A program made the translations under genes and the position numbers. The notes under the pieces were generated by a model. It did no database searches, was not told the origin of the DNA, and saw only the letters and a list, made by a program, of their open reading frames with translations. From positions 1,426,001 through 1,490,000 of the forward strand of contig JAUZSN010000002.1 in the NCBI GenBank assembly GCA_030949405.1: a stretch of 64,000 bases of DNA, written 5' to 3'. Positions 1-9,308 of the stretch are shown piece by piece (within the stretch, counting starts at the first letter, position 1; each line of letters begins with the position of its first letter). The stretch comes from Methylococcales bacterium (lineage in GTDB: Bacteria; Pseudomonadota; Gammaproteobacteria; Methylococcales; Methylomonadaceae).

Positions 1-1106
1 AAAATAGTTAGCGATAATTTACGACCAAACTTATCACTAATCCAACCCCCACCAGGTCGGGCGACTAAATTCATAAAGGCAAAACCTGCGGCTAATAATC
101 CTGCTTGCACCATGCTTACCCCTTGAGATTCATGAAAAGTTTCATAAAAAAACATCGGTAACATAGAGACCACCGCAAGCTCTGAACCAAAGGTAATTAA
201 ATAAGCTAAATCTAAAATGGCTACTTGTTTGAATTTGTATTTATGAATTTCATCAACAGGCTGCTGTAAATGCTCTTCATTAACATGAACAATTTTATAA
301 ACATTGTAGAAAAATAACACCCAGATACCGAGGTAAGCACAAAGAGCAGAACTACTCGAAAGCAAACTCACCCCTGCTGGCGATAATTTCCACGTTAATA
401 GCGTTAAAGTCGCATATAAAGGAATCGTCATTGTCACATAAAAGAATAAATCCCAAATGCTGGTTACTTCCATCGCCCCTGCTTTTTTCGGTTTGAAATA
501 AGTTGAGCCTTTAGGCGTATCCGTGACACTGAAAAAATAAATCACTGAATAAATTAAAGCAATCACACCTGTTGATGCAATCGCATAACGCCAGCCATTT
601 TCACCGCCATATATTAAAGCTAAGGTCGGTAACGTCATTGCCGCCGCTGCTGAACCAAAATTTCCCCAGCCACCATAAACTCCTTCAGCAACGCCCACTT
701 GTTTGGCTGGAAACCATTCGCCGACCATGCGAATGCCAATGACAAAACCCGCCCCGACAAAGCCCATTAAAAAACGTGCTAACGCCAGTTGTTCAAAACT
801 TTGAGCAAAAGCAAACATAAAACACGGTAGGCTGCCTAACGCCAGTAAAGTGGAAAAAGTGCGTTTAGGACCAAATTTATCGACTAAAATGCCAATCACA
901 ATACGAGCTGGAATGGTTAATGCCACGTTTAAGATTAAAACTGTTTTAATTTCGGCTTTAGTCATCCCAAGTGAATCAGCGATCACGAGCATTAATGGGG
1001 CGTGATTGAACCACACCACAAAGCTAATAAAAAAAGCAATCCACGTCGTGTGGAGAATTTTCATATTGCCTGAAAAAGACAGTAAATTAAATTTTTGCGT
1101 TGACAT
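1..1106 (-). CDS. nasA/narK: NarK/NasA-type nitrate/nitrite MFS transporter (partial, 3' end beyond window)
   Basis: The reverse strand reads without a stop from an ATG at 1106 to the window edge, about 368 codons. The product is a multi-spanning major facilitator protein. It carries the two family signatures: a Gly-rich GGWGNFGSA stretch in the N-terminal half and [17 protein letters not shown] in the C-terminal half, plus [19 protein letters not shown]. Members of this family import nitrate (or exchange it for nitrite) across the inner membrane. It is transcribed divergently from the kinase gene at 1277 and the nitrite/nitrate reductase genes, which supports a role in assimilation. A sigma-54-like promoter lies at 1180-1195. 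The final ~80-100 residues expected for the family are outside the window. Confidence 0.9.
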   Translation of the reverse strand, partial: MSTQKFNLLSFSGNMKILHTTWIAFFISFVVWFNHAPLMLVIADSLGMTKAEIKTVLILNVALTIPARIVIGILVDKFGPKRTFSTLLALGSLPCFMFAFAQSFEQLALARFLMGFVGAGFVIGIRMVGEWFPAKQVGVAEGVYGGWGNFGSAAAAMTLPTLALIYGGENGWRYAIASTGVIALIYSVIYFFSVTDTPKGSTYFKPKKAGAMEVTSIWDLFFYVTMTIPLYATLTLLTWKLSPAGVSLLSSSSALCAYLGIWVLFFYNVYKIVHVNEEHLQQPVDEIHKYKFKQVAILDLAYLITFGSELAVVSMLPMFFYETFHESQGVSMVQAGLLAAGFAFMNLVARPGGGWISDKFGRKLSLTI

Positions 1107-1179
1107 ATACACACCCCTATAAAGTTGGAAAATTTGTTTGTAACTATTTGAACGGTTTAATCCTATTAAGGGTTATATA

Positions 1180-1195
1180 AGCAGTTTATATGCCA
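1180..1195 (-). promoter_or_regulatory. Sigma-54 (-24/-12) promoter of the nitrate transporter
   Basis: The reverse strand reads TGGCATATAAACTGCT, with GG and GC separated by 10 nt as required for RpoN promoters (consensus TGGCAYR-N4-TTGCW). It lies about 75 bp before the transporter ATG. A nearly identical site faces the other way at 1237-1252. Confidence 0.7.
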
Positions 1196-1236
1196 AGTAA
1201 ATTGATTCCTTTAAAGCGATTGGTTGGGTTTTAAGC

Positions 1237-1252
1237 TGGCATATATTCTGCT
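1237..1252 (+). promoter_or_regulatory. Sigma-54 (-24/-12) promoter of the phosphatase/kinase gene
   Basis: TGGCATATATTCTGCT has GG/GC spaced by 10 nt. It ends 24 bp before the ATG at 1277, so the transcript start would fall near 1263 with a very short leader. It forms a back-to-back pair with the site at 1180-1195. Confidence 0.7.
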
Positions 1253-1276
1253 TGACTCTATGATTAAGGGTAATAA

Positions 1277-3025
1277 ATGAGTGAGGATTTAAAAATGACA
1301 GCGGTAAATGAACTTTCTGTAAGCATTGCTTATGCAAGTGATAAAGGCATTAAAGAAGAAAATGAAGATTTTTTTGGCAGTTTAATACCTGAAGGCGCAC
1401 AACTGACTCATAAAGGCATTAGTGTGGGTATTGCCGATGGTATGAGTGGTTGTGAGGCAGGCAAGGAAGCGAGTCAGTGTTGCATCGTGAGTTTTTTAAA
1501 TGATTATTACAGCACGCCTGATTCGTGGACGATTAAAAAATCAGGGCAAAAAATTTTATCCGCGACCAATTCTTGGCTTTACAGTCAAGGACAAATTCAG
1601 TATGAATCATCGAAGGGAATGGTTTCTACGTTGAGTGTTTTGGTGTTTAAATCAACCACCGCACATATTTTTCATATTGGAGATTCACGGATATATCGTT
1701 TGCGTAAAGGACGCTTTGAACAAATGACCCGCGATCATCGTATTTTTTTATCCAAAGATAAAAATTATTTAAGTCGAGCCATGGGAATAGAGCCTCGTTT
1801 AGAAGTTGATTACAAAGCGTTTCCTTTGGAAAGAGGCGATGTTTTTTTAATGACGACGGACGGTATTCATGATTTTATAGAGGATAAAAATTTAAAAAAT
1901 TGTTTACAAACAGGACACAATTTACAACAGCAAGCACAGGCCATTTTAAATCAAGCGGTGGATAATAAAAGTGATGATAATTTAACCTGTCAAATCATTA
2001 AAATTGAACAATTACCACCCATTGAAGGCGATGAAGTTTTGCGCCGTCATGTGAATATTCCTTTCCCCCCTCTATTGAAAGTGGGGATGCTGTTGGATGG
2101 TTATCGAATCGAGGAAGAGCTACACGCCAGTAATCGGACTCAGATTTATAAAGCGTTTGATACAGAGACTCAAAGTCGGGTTATTCTAAAAACCCCTTCG
2201 ATATTATTTAACGATGATACGCACTATATTGAACATTTTTTGCACGAGGAGTGGGCAGGAAAACGTATCCAGCATAAAAATGTCCTTAAAATTCTTAATC
2301 TAAATAAAGAAAAAAGCTATCTTTATTATGTCACTGAATATATAGAAGGTCAGACTTTAAGACAATGGATAGATGCCAGCCTTTATCCAAAAGAGATAAG
2401 TGAAATAAGGGAAATAATCGAGCAAGTGGTGAAAGGTTTGCGTGCTTTTCACCGTATGGAAATGTTGCATCAAGATTTAAAGCCTGAAAACATTATGATT
2501 GACAGGAATAATGTCGTAAAAATTATTGATTTTGGCTCGGTTAAAATTGCAGGGATTGCAGAAATAACCCCCTTAGATTACGATAAAGAAGAAAATATTT
2601 TAGGCACGTTAAATTACAGCGCACCCGAATATCATTTGGGGCAAACAGGCACGATACAATCGGATATTTATTCACTGGGAGTGATTACTTATGAAATGAT
2701 TAATCACGCGTTACCTTATGGGCAAATGCCTGAAAAACCTAATAAAATCAACCTAGCTAAATTACGTTATATTTCAAGTTTTCATCACAATACAATGGTC
2801 CCTGCTTGGATAGATGGTGCATTGAAAAAATCGACTTCGCTGAACCCTCAATTACGTTATGAGCATTTATCAGAATTTATTTATGATTTATCCGCGCCTA
2901 ATACACGATTTTTAAGTGCAGAAGAAAACATTCCATTTATAGAAGGCAATCCGCTGTTATTTTGGAAATCGCTGACGGCTTTATTATTTTTAAGTAATTT
3001 GGTGCTTATTTATTGGTTTAATTAA
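1277..3025 (+). CDS. Bifunctional PP2C-type phosphatase / Ser-Thr protein kinase of the nitrate locus
   Basis: 582 residues. The N-terminal ~240 residues are a PP2C phosphatase: DKGIKEENEDFFG, GIADGMSG, HIGDSRIYRLR, TTDGIHDF and the metal-binding DDNLTCQII are all visible. Residues ~275-545 form a protein kinase with Lys305 (VILK), catalytic loop HQDLKPEN (H398, D400), DFG at 418-420 and GTLNYSAPEY. The Gly-rich loop is degenerate (HASNRT instead of GxGxxG), so ATP binding may be unusual. A hydrophobic C-terminal segment (~559-581) should anchor it in the inner membrane. The order transporter–kinase–nirB–nirD–nitrate reductase is known in Pseudomonas. The substrate is not known from sequence. 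A signalling role in nitrate use is inferred from context and from the sigma-54 promoter. Confidence 0.9.
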   Translation: MSEDLKMTAVNELSVSIAYASDKGIKEENEDFFGSLIPEGAQLTHKGISVGIADGMSGCEAGKEASQCCIVSFLNDYYSTPDSWTIKKSGQKILSATNSWLYSQGQIQYESSKGMVSTLSVLVFKSTTAHIFHIGDSRIYRLRKGRFEQMTRDHRIFLSKDKNYLSRAMGIEPRLEVDYKAFPLERGDVFLMTTDGIHDFIEDKNLKNCLQTGHNLQQQAQAILNQAVDNKSDDNLTCQIIKIEQLPPIEGDEVLRRHVNIPFPPLLKVGMLLDGYRIEEELHASNRTQIYKAFDTETQSRVILKTPSILFNDDTHYIEHFLHEEWAGKRIQHKNVLKILNLNKEKSYLYYVTEYIEGQTLRQWIDASLYPKEISEIREIIEQVVKGLRAFHRMEMLHQDLKPENIMIDRNNVVKIIDFGSVKIAGIAEITPLDYDKEENILGTLNYSAPEYHLGQTGTIQSDIYSLGVITYEMINHALPYGQMPEKPNKINLAKLRYISSFHHNTMVPAWIDGALKKSTSLNPQLRYEHLSEFIYDLSAPNTRFLSAEENIPFIEGNPLLFWKSLTALLFLSNLVLIYWFN

Positions 3026-3053
3026 GACGCATTGATCGCATCCCTTTAATTGA

Positions 3054-3070
3054 TGCACTATTTTAGTGCG
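3054..3070 (+). promoter_or_regulatory. Probable NtrC-binding palindrome upstream of nirB
   Basis: TGCACTATTTTAGTGCG matches the NtrC architecture TGCAC-N7-GTGCA with one mismatch in the last base. It sits about 105-120 bp upstream of the predicted nirB start of transcription, the usual distance for a sigma-54 enhancer site. Confidence 0.7.
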
Positions 3071-3147
3071 TTAATTAAATAAAAACTAAATCCTATTTAA
3101 TTGTAAGTTATTATTTATCAACTACTTACAAATATCTCAAAGCCACT

Positions 3148-3163
3148 TGGCATGTTAAATGCT
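3148..3163 (+). promoter_or_regulatory. Sigma-54 promoter of nirBD
   Basis: TGGCATGTTAAATGCT fits the RpoN consensus with the correct 10-nt GG-to-GC spacing. The transcript would start about 30 bp before the nirB ATG at 3206. With the NtrC-like site upstream this indicates nitrogen-limitation control. Confidence 0.75.
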
Positions 3164-3205
3164 TAATTTGAAATCATTCATATTAAACATTGCTGAGAAT
3201 CAAGC

Positions 3206-5743
3206 ATGAGTAGGAAACAAACATTAGTGGTTATTGGAAATGGCATGGTCGGGCAAAACTTCCTGACTGGCTTAATGGCAAGCCCTCTCAAAGACAACTA
3301 TGAGGTGGTGACATTTTGCGAAGAATCGCTGGTCGCTTATGACCGAGTGCATTTAACCGACTATTTTTCAGGCAAGAGTGCAAACGATTTATCGTTAGTC
3401 GAAGATGGTTTTTTTGAAGATAACGGTATTACCATTCATATTGGCGATAAAGCCGTTGCGATTGATCGTGCGCGTAAATTAATCACGTCTGAAAAAGGGG
3501 TAAGTATCGCTTATGATAAAATCGTTTTAGCCACAGGTTCTTATCCGTTTGTTCCACCGATTCAAGGACATCAACGCGAACAATGTTTAGTTTATCGCAC
3601 GCTTGACGATGTAGAGGCGATTACAAAAATTGCAAAAAAATCTAAAGTAGGGGCGGTAGTCGGTGGAGGCTTATTAGGTTTGGAAGCGGCGAAAGCCTTA
3701 AAAGATTTAGGTTTAAAAACCCACGTTGTTCAGTTTGCACCCCGTTTAATGGCGGTACAGGTTGATGAAGGCGGCGGTGCAATGTTGGAGAAAAAAATTG
3801 AAGACTTAGGCATTAGTGTTCACACCAGTAAAAATACCACCAAAATTGCGGCAGGGAAATCGTGTTTTCATAAAATGAGTTTTGCGGATGGTGGTGAACT
3901 TGAAACTGATATTATTTTATTTTCCGCAGGGATTCGTCCGCGTGATGAGTTAGCCAGTTCAGCAGGATTAGCCTTGGGTGCACGTGGCGGCATTCAAATT
4001 GATAACCAATGTCGTACGTCTGATCCTGATATTTTTGCAATAGGCGAATGTGCGATTTGGAACGGTGAAATTTTTGGTTTAGTTGCACCAGGTTATGCCA
4101 TGGCACGAACCGTTTTGAATGTCCTTGAAGGCGGTGACGCTGAATTTACAGGGGCAGACATGAGTACCAAACTCAAATTAATGGGGGTAGATGTCGCGAG
4201 TATCGGTGATGCTCATGCGCGAACGCCTGGTGCTTTAGTTTATACTTATCAAAATGGGGCAGATGAAGTTTATAAACGTTTGGTTGTTAGCCAAGATAAA
4301 AAAATACTCTTAGGCGCGGTATTGGTCGGGGAAGCTTCGGGTTATGGAACGTTATTACAATACTGTTTAAATGGAATTGAATTACCTGAACATCCCGATT
4401 CATTAATTTTACCTTCACGTTCTGATGAGTCCGTTGGTTTAGGCGTGGATGCATTACCTGATTTGGCGCAAATTTGTTCCTGTCACGATGTGACTAAAGG
4501 ACAAATTTGTCGCGTTATTGAATCAGGCTGTATGACCCTAAATGGTTTAAAAGATGAGACTAAAGCCGCAACAGGCTGTGGAGGGTGTACGGCGTTATTA
4601 AAATCAGTTTTAGATTCTGAATTAGAAAAATCGGGTATTGAAGTCGATACTAGCCTTTGTGAACATTTCTCTCATACTCGCCAAGACCTTTATAATTTGG
4701 TCATGGTTGAGAAAATAAAAACCTTTGATGCGTTATTAGACAATCACGGACAAGGACGCGGTTGTGACGTTTGTCGTCAAGCAGTCGGTTCAATTCTAGC
4801 GTCTTATTGGAATGAATATGTTCTGGAAAAAAATCATTTAAGTCAGCAAGATACTAATGATACGTTTCTAGCGAATATGCAAAAAGACGGGACTTATTCC
4901 GTTGTTCCTAGAATGACAGGTGGCGAAGTTAGCCCTGATGGTTTGATTGCCATTGGACAAATTGCCAAAAAATATAATCTTTATACTAAGGTTACGGGCG
5001 GACAACGCGTTGATTTATTTGGCGCAAGAGTGGATCAATTGCCTCCGATCTGGAAAGAACTCATTGAGGCGGGTTTTGAATCAGGTCATGCTTATGGAAA
5101 ATCTTTAAGAACGGTTAAATCCTGTGTCGGTAGCACTTGGTGTCGTTTCGGAGTTGATGACAGTGTGGGTTTAGCGGTGGAATTAGAAAATCGCTACAAA
5201 GGGTTACGCGCACCGCATAAAATTAAATTTGCGGTTTCAGGTTGCACTCGTGAATGTGCCGAAGCGCAAGGTAAAGACATAGGAATCATTGCAACCGAAG
5301 GCGGCTGGAATTTATATGTCTGCGGCAACGGTGGAATGAAACCTCGTCACGCCGATTTATTCGCCACTAATTTAGACAAAGAAACGTTAATTAAATACAT
5401 TGATCGGGTCTTAATTTTCTACGTCCGAACGGCTGAACGTTTACAACGAACCTCAGTCTGGATGGAAAACATGGAGGGCGGGTTAGATTATTTAAAATCC
5501 GTGGTCATCGAAGACAAGCTTAATTTGAGTCAGTCCTTAGAATCACAAATGAAGCATGTTGTTGATACTTATCAATGTGAATGGAAAACCACCATTGAAA
5601 GTGAAGAAAAACTCAAACGTTTTCGTCATTTTATTAACAGTGATAAAACCGATGAAAATATTGTCTTTGTTGAAGAACGCGGACAAATTCGCCCGGCCGA
5701 TGAAGAAGAACGTCAACATTTTAAATTAGTGGAGGACGCGTAA
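3206..5743 (+). CDS. nirB: Assimilatory NAD(P)H nitrite reductase, large subunit
   Basis: 845 residues, the normal length for NirB. It reduces nitrite to ammonium in the cytoplasm with six electrons from NAD(P)H through FAD, Fe-S and siroheme. The N-terminal half is an FAD/NAD(P) oxidoreductase (VVIGNGMVG at residues 8-16, second nucleotide fold VVGGGLLGLEAA). A BFD-like [2Fe-2S] domain follows, with Cys 424, 426, 458 and 461, and then a second Cys pair (CDVC). The C-terminal half has the nitrite/sulfite reductase ferredoxin fold. Its siroheme/[4Fe-4S] cysteines are CVGSTWC (640, 646) and CTREC (680, 684). It abuts nirD with no gap. Confidence 0.97.
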   Translation: MSRKQTLVVIGNGMVGQNFLTGLMASPLKDNYEVVTFCEESLVAYDRVHLTDYFSGKSANDLSLVEDGFFEDNGITIHIGDKAVAIDRARKLITSEKGVSIAYDKIVLATGSYPFVPPIQGHQREQCLVYRTLDDVEAITKIAKKSKVGAVVGGGLLGLEAAKALKDLGLKTHVVQFAPRLMAVQVDEGGGAMLEKKIEDLGISVHTSKNTTKIAAGKSCFHKMSFADGGELETDIILFSAGIRPRDELASSAGLALGARGGIQIDNQCRTSDPDIFAIGECAIWNGEIFGLVAPGYAMARTVLNVLEGGDAEFTGADMSTKLKLMGVDVASIGDAHARTPGALVYTYQNGADEVYKRLVVSQDKKILLGAVLVGEASGYGTLLQYCLNGIELPEHPDSLILPSRSDESVGLGVDALPDLAQICSCHDVTKGQICRVIESGCMTLNGLKDETKAATGCGGCTALLKSVLDSELEKSGIEVDTSLCEHFSHTRQDLYNLVMVEKIKTFDALLDNHGQGRGCDVCRQAVGSILASYWNEYVLEKNHLSQQDTNDTFLANMQKDGTYSVVPRMTGGEVSPDGLIAIGQIAKKYNLYTKVTGGQRVDLFGARVDQLPPIWKELIEAGFESGHAYGKSLRTVKSCVGSTWCRFGVDDSVGLAVELENRYKGLRAPHKIKFAVSGCTRECAEAQGKDIGIIATEGGWNLYVCGNGGMKPRHADLFATNLDKETLIKYIDRVLIFYVRTAERLQRTSVWMENMEGGLDYLKSVVIEDKLNLSQSLESQMKHVVDTYQCEWKTTIESEEKLKRFRHFINSDKTDENIVFVEERGQIRPADEEERQHFKLVEDA

Positions 5744-6076
5744 ATGTCTCAATGGATAGATGTAGGCAGCGTGGATGATCTCCAAGCTGATTCTGGCGTG
5801 TGTGCGTTAGTGGAAAACACGCAAGTTGCGATTTTTTATATGCCGAAAGAAAATGGCCTCTATGCGATTAATAACTACGACCCTTTTAGTAAAATTCAGG
5901 TCTTATCACGGGGCTTAATCGGTGATATTAAAGGAATCCCGATGGTTTCCTCTCCAATTTATAAACAACATTTTAATCTTCAAACGGGACAGTGTTTTGA
6001 AGATAAAACTGTTTGTATTAATACTTATGCGGTAAGAAATAAAAATGGGCGTATTGAAGTGAGTCTTACGGAATAA
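5744..6076 (+). CDS. nirD: Nitrite reductase small subunit
   Basis: 110 residues with a Rieske-like fold (ALVENTQVAIFYMPKENGLYAINNYDPFSKIQVLSRGLIGDIKGIPMVSSPIYKQHF can be recognised in part). It lacks the Cys/His ligands of a true Rieske protein, as is normal for NirD. It partners NirB in the cytoplasmic NAD(P)H-nitrite reductase. The ATG follows the nirB stop immediately, so the two are translationally coupled. The PhzF-like gene starts directly after its stop. Confidence 0.93.
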   Translation: MSQWIDVGSVDDLQADSGVCALVENTQVAIFYMPKENGLYAINNYDPFSKIQVLSRGLIGDIKGIPMVSSPIYKQHFNLQTGQCFEDKTVCINTYAVRNKNGRIEVSLTE

Positions 6077-6991
6077 ATGATGAATTATAATTACTATATT
6101 GCTGATATTTTTACTAAAGAAGTTTTTGGTGGTGCACAAATTGCTGTTTTCCCTAATGCCGATGGCTTGACTGATGAAGCTATGCAGTTGATTGCCAAAG
6201 AATTTAATCTTTCGGAAACAGTGTTTGTCACTCACCCAGAAGCTGAAGGAAATACTCGCCGAATGCGTATTTTTTCGCCATTAGAAGAAAAAGACTTCGC
6301 GGGACACCCTATTATTGCTACGGCTTACGTTTTAGGCACTTGCGGTGATGTTAAATTAAAAGAAACCATTACGCCGATTTTATTTCAACAAAATCTAGGT
6401 GATATTGAAGCGAATGTCACCAGCGAATCGGGTAAACCTGTTTTTGTACAATTTAGTCGTCAAAGCAGTTCTATTATTGATCGTTTTACGCCTAATGATG
6501 ATGAGTTAGTCAGCTTTTTAGGTTTAGATCAATCGGAATTAGATCATAAAAAATACAGTCCGCGTTTAGTTTCTTGTGGGTTTCCGTATTTAATTGTGCC
6601 TGTATGGAATTATGACAGTGTACGCCATGCTAAATTTAGTTATAGCGCGTGGAGTCAATCTATAGCCCCCCAAACGGCGGCTTCTGAAATTTTATTATTT
6701 GCACCCAAATCACCGTTTAATGATGCCGATTTTAACGTGCGTTTATTAGGACCTAATATTGGCATTCATGATGATCCGCCTGTAGGAACGGCAATGCCAG
6801 CGTTTGCGGCGTATTTATGTTCATTTGATATTACTCAAAAAGGGACACATGTTTTTGCAGTAGATAGAGGTGATGAAGAAACGCGTCGTAGTGTGTTGAA
6901 TTTAGAAATGGATAATAAAGGAAAAGAGCTGTTGACGCTTAGGACTGGTGGCACGGCAGTTATGTTTGCGGAAGGTAAGATTATGGTTTAA
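6077..6991 (+). CDS. PhzF-family isomerase-like protein
   Basis: 304 residues, typical PhzF/YddE length. The N-terminus (YIADIFTKEVFGGAQIAVF) and the LSETVFV / FAGHPIIATAYVL segments are family hallmarks, and the second half repeats the diaminopimelate-epimerase-like fold (PPVGTAMPAFAAYLC). Known members include the PhzF isomerase of phenazine synthesis, but most have no assigned substrate, so no reaction is claimed here. The start (ATGATG) follows the nirD stop directly, making it the third gene of the nirBD transcript. A trans-acting role in nitrogen assimilation is possible but not shown. Confidence 0.88.
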   Translation: MMNYNYYIADIFTKEVFGGAQIAVFPNADGLTDEAMQLIAKEFNLSETVFVTHPEAEGNTRRMRIFSPLEEKDFAGHPIIATAYVLGTCGDVKLKETITPILFQQNLGDIEANVTSESGKPVFVQFSRQSSSIIDRFTPNDDELVSFLGLDQSELDHKKYSPRLVSCGFPYLIVPVWNYDSVRHAKFSYSAWSQSIAPQTAASEILLFAPKSPFNDADFNVRLLGPNIGIHDDPPVGTAMPAFAAYLCSFDITQKGTHVFAVDRGDEETRRSVLNLEMDNKGKELLTLRTGGTAVMFAEGKIMV

Positions 6992-7011
6992 AACGTTATT
7001 TATAGCTAGAA

Positions 7012-7040
7012 TTGACTTATAACCACAATGTAATTATAAA
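7012..7040 (+). promoter_or_regulatory. Sigma-70-type promoter before the nitrate reductase gene
   Basis: TTGACT (7012-7017) and TATAAA (7035-7040) are separated by exactly 17 bp and lie 50 bp before the ATG at 7090. No sigma-54 motif is seen in this gap. The reductase could therefore have basal expression in addition to read-through from nirB. Confidence 0.5.
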
Positions 7041-7089
7041 TATCATTACATATCAATATACTTAATATTAACTAATAAATGGTTCTTTC

Positions 7090-9291
7090 ATGCTATTTGG
7101 TCGAAACAAAAAAAATCCCATTAAAATTACTGACAAAGGCATTGTCAAATGGTCGTATTCCACTTGTAATTATTGCTCGACAGGCTGTGCGATAGAAATT
7201 GGAATCAATAAAGAAGGCGACCCTGTCGGTGCGCGAGGCGTTGCGAGCGCGGATGTTAATCGCGGCAAACTCTGTACCAAAGGTATTTTTGAACATGAAA
7301 TTTTTAATTCCGCAGGCCGTGGAACAACGCCTTTAATTCGTGATCGTATTCATGATGATTATCAAGAAACCAGTTGGGATTCGGCACTCGGTAAAATGGC
7401 GGATGAAATCAAGCGTATCCAAGAAAAATACGGGCGTGATTCGTTTGCGATTGTTTCAACAGGACAAATTTTAACCGAAGGCTTTTATACGTTAGGGAAA
7501 TTAGCACGCGGCGTAATTGGCACAAATAATTATGATGGCAATACCACGCTGTGCATGGCCTCAGCAGTTTCAGGGTATAAACGCTCTTTTGGTTCCGATG
7601 GCCCACCAGGGTGTTATGAAGATTTTGAACATACGGATTGCTTATTAGCATGGGGCTCGAATTTACCTGAACAACATCCAATTATTTATTGGCGATTTAA
7701 AGAAGCCCAAGAAAAACGCGGTTTCCCATTAATTGTGATTGATCCTAGAGTCACCATGTTTGCCCAAGCAGCGGATATTCATTTACCAATCACATCAGGG
7801 ACGGATGTGGTATTAATGAATGCGTTAATGTATGTGATTTTAGATGAAGGCTTGGAGGATCAAGCTTACATTAAAGCCAATACCACTGGTTTTGATGAAC
7901 TCGCTGCCGAAGTACAAAATTATGACCCCGTGAGTGCGGCTAAAATTTGTGGGATTGATGAAGATACCATTCGCGTTGTGGCACGTCTCTATGCCAAAGC
8001 GGGGGCAGCGATGAATATCTGGTGCATGGGAATTAACCAAAGTACGCATGGTTCAGATGGGGTGGTGGGTTTAAATAATCTTAGTTTATTAACAGGAAAT
8101 ATTGGTAAAAAAGGCGGCACCAGTTTATCCATTACGGGACAGTGTAATGCGATGGGAACACGAGAATGGTCTTCATGTTCGGGATTACCTGGCTATCGGT
8201 TATTAGAAAATCCCGATGATCGCGAAGAAATAGGTAATTATTGGGGGGTTGATCCTGAATTTTTTCCTAAAAAACGCGGCATGACGCAGACCGATATTTT
8301 CCCTGCGATTGAAACAGGAAAAATTAAAGGCTTATGGTTAGTTGGAACTAACCCCATGACCTCAATGGCGAATACCGCTCGAATTCGTAAAACCTTAGAA
8401 AAACTTGAATGCTGTATTGTGCAAGATTCTTATTTGGATGTTGAAACCACAGAGTATGCACATATTTTTTTACCCGCGGCGATTTGGGCAGAAAAAGAAG
8501 GCGTGTTCACCAATACCGAACGACGGGTTAATATTATTCGTAAAATTAAAGAACCTTATGCGAATACTAAAACCGATTTACATATTTTCAACGCCTTAGC
8601 TCAACAGTTTGAACAAGGTCGAAAAATGACTTTTCCTGATAATTTCCATGAAGTATTTGCTGAAATGTGTGAATTATCCAAAGGGCGATTGGTTGATATT
8701 TCAGGGATGACGCATGATTTAATTGAGCAACATCAAGGGATTCAATGGCCGTATACCGAAGCTCAAGCGAAAAGAGGTGAAACTCCTGTTAAAGGTGGCT
8801 TACGATTATATACCGAGGATGCAACGTTTCGATTTGCGGAGGGTAAAGCTAAATTAATTCCATTACCCTTTATTGATAATAATGAAAAACCTGATGAACA
8901 ATTTCCTTTTTGGTTAAATTCTGGGCGATTAGTGGAGCATTTTCACTCTCGTACCCGTACTGGAAAAATTGCCAATAATAATAAATTTAGTCCTACCCCG
9001 TTTATGGAAATGAATCCTGATGCGGCGATAGAATTAGGGATTAAACATCAATCCTATGTTCGAGTGATTTCAAAACGAGGTGATGCCATTGTGATGGTGA
9101 TGCTAACCCAACGAATTGCCCGCAATATGGTTTTTATTCCGTTTCACTTTTTTAATTGTGTTAATCGTTTAACCCTCGGATTATTAGACCCACATTCACG
9201 TCAACCTGCCTTTAAACAATCCGCAGTTAACATCGAACTCATAGACCAAAAACAAGCGGCGATTCTGAATAAAGAAGCACGTACCTATTAA
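7090..9291 (+). CDS. nasA: NasA-type nitrate reductase, molybdopterin catalytic subunit
   Basis: 733 residues of the NasA/NapA/DMSO-reductase molybdoenzyme family. The N-terminal [4Fe-4S] ligands are C26-x2-C29-x3-C33-x28-C62. The likely Mo-coordinating Cys155 lies in TLCMASAVSGYKRSFG, as in NasA/NapA. The MGD-binding domains continue to the usual C-terminal beta-barrel (HFHSRTRTGKI, FHFFNCVNRLTLGLLDPHSRQP). There is no Tat signal, so the enzyme is cytoplasmic. It also lacks the C-terminal BFD [2Fe-2S] domain of many NasA proteins (~850-900 residues). The next gene supplies Fe-S clusters and a membrane anchor, suggesting electron supply from quinol. The nitrate substrate is assigned from family plus neighbours. 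Confidence 0.85.
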   Translation: MLFGRNKKNPIKITDKGIVKWSYSTCNYCSTGCAIEIGINKEGDPVGARGVASADVNRGKLCTKGIFEHEIFNSAGRGTTPLIRDRIHDDYQETSWDSALGKMADEIKRIQEKYGRDSFAIVSTGQILTEGFYTLGKLARGVIGTNNYDGNTTLCMASAVSGYKRSFGSDGPPGCYEDFEHTDCLLAWGSNLPEQHPIIYWRFKEAQEKRGFPLIVIDPRVTMFAQAADIHLPITSGTDVVLMNALMYVILDEGLEDQAYIKANTTGFDELAAEVQNYDPVSAAKICGIDEDTIRVVARLYAKAGAAMNIWCMGINQSTHGSDGVVGLNNLSLLTGNIGKKGGTSLSITGQCNAMGTREWSSCSGLPGYRLLENPDDREEIGNYWGVDPEFFPKKRGMTQTDIFPAIETGKIKGLWLVGTNPMTSMANTARIRKTLEKLECCIVQDSYLDVETTEYAHIFLPAAIWAEKEGVFTNTERRVNIIRKIKEPYANTKTDLHIFNALAQQFEQGRKMTFPDNFHEVFAEMCELSKGRLVDISGMTHDLIEQHQGIQWPYTEAQAKRGETPVKGGLRLYTEDATFRFAEGKAKLIPLPFIDNNEKPDEQFPFWLNSGRLVEHFHSRTRTGKIANNNKFSPTPFMEMNPDAAIELGIKHQSYVRVISKRGDAIVMVMLTQRIARNMVFIPFHFFNCVNRLTLGLLDPHSRQPAFKQSAVNIELIDQKQAAILNKEARTY

Positions 9292-9308
9292 GGAATTAAG
9301 AAAATATT

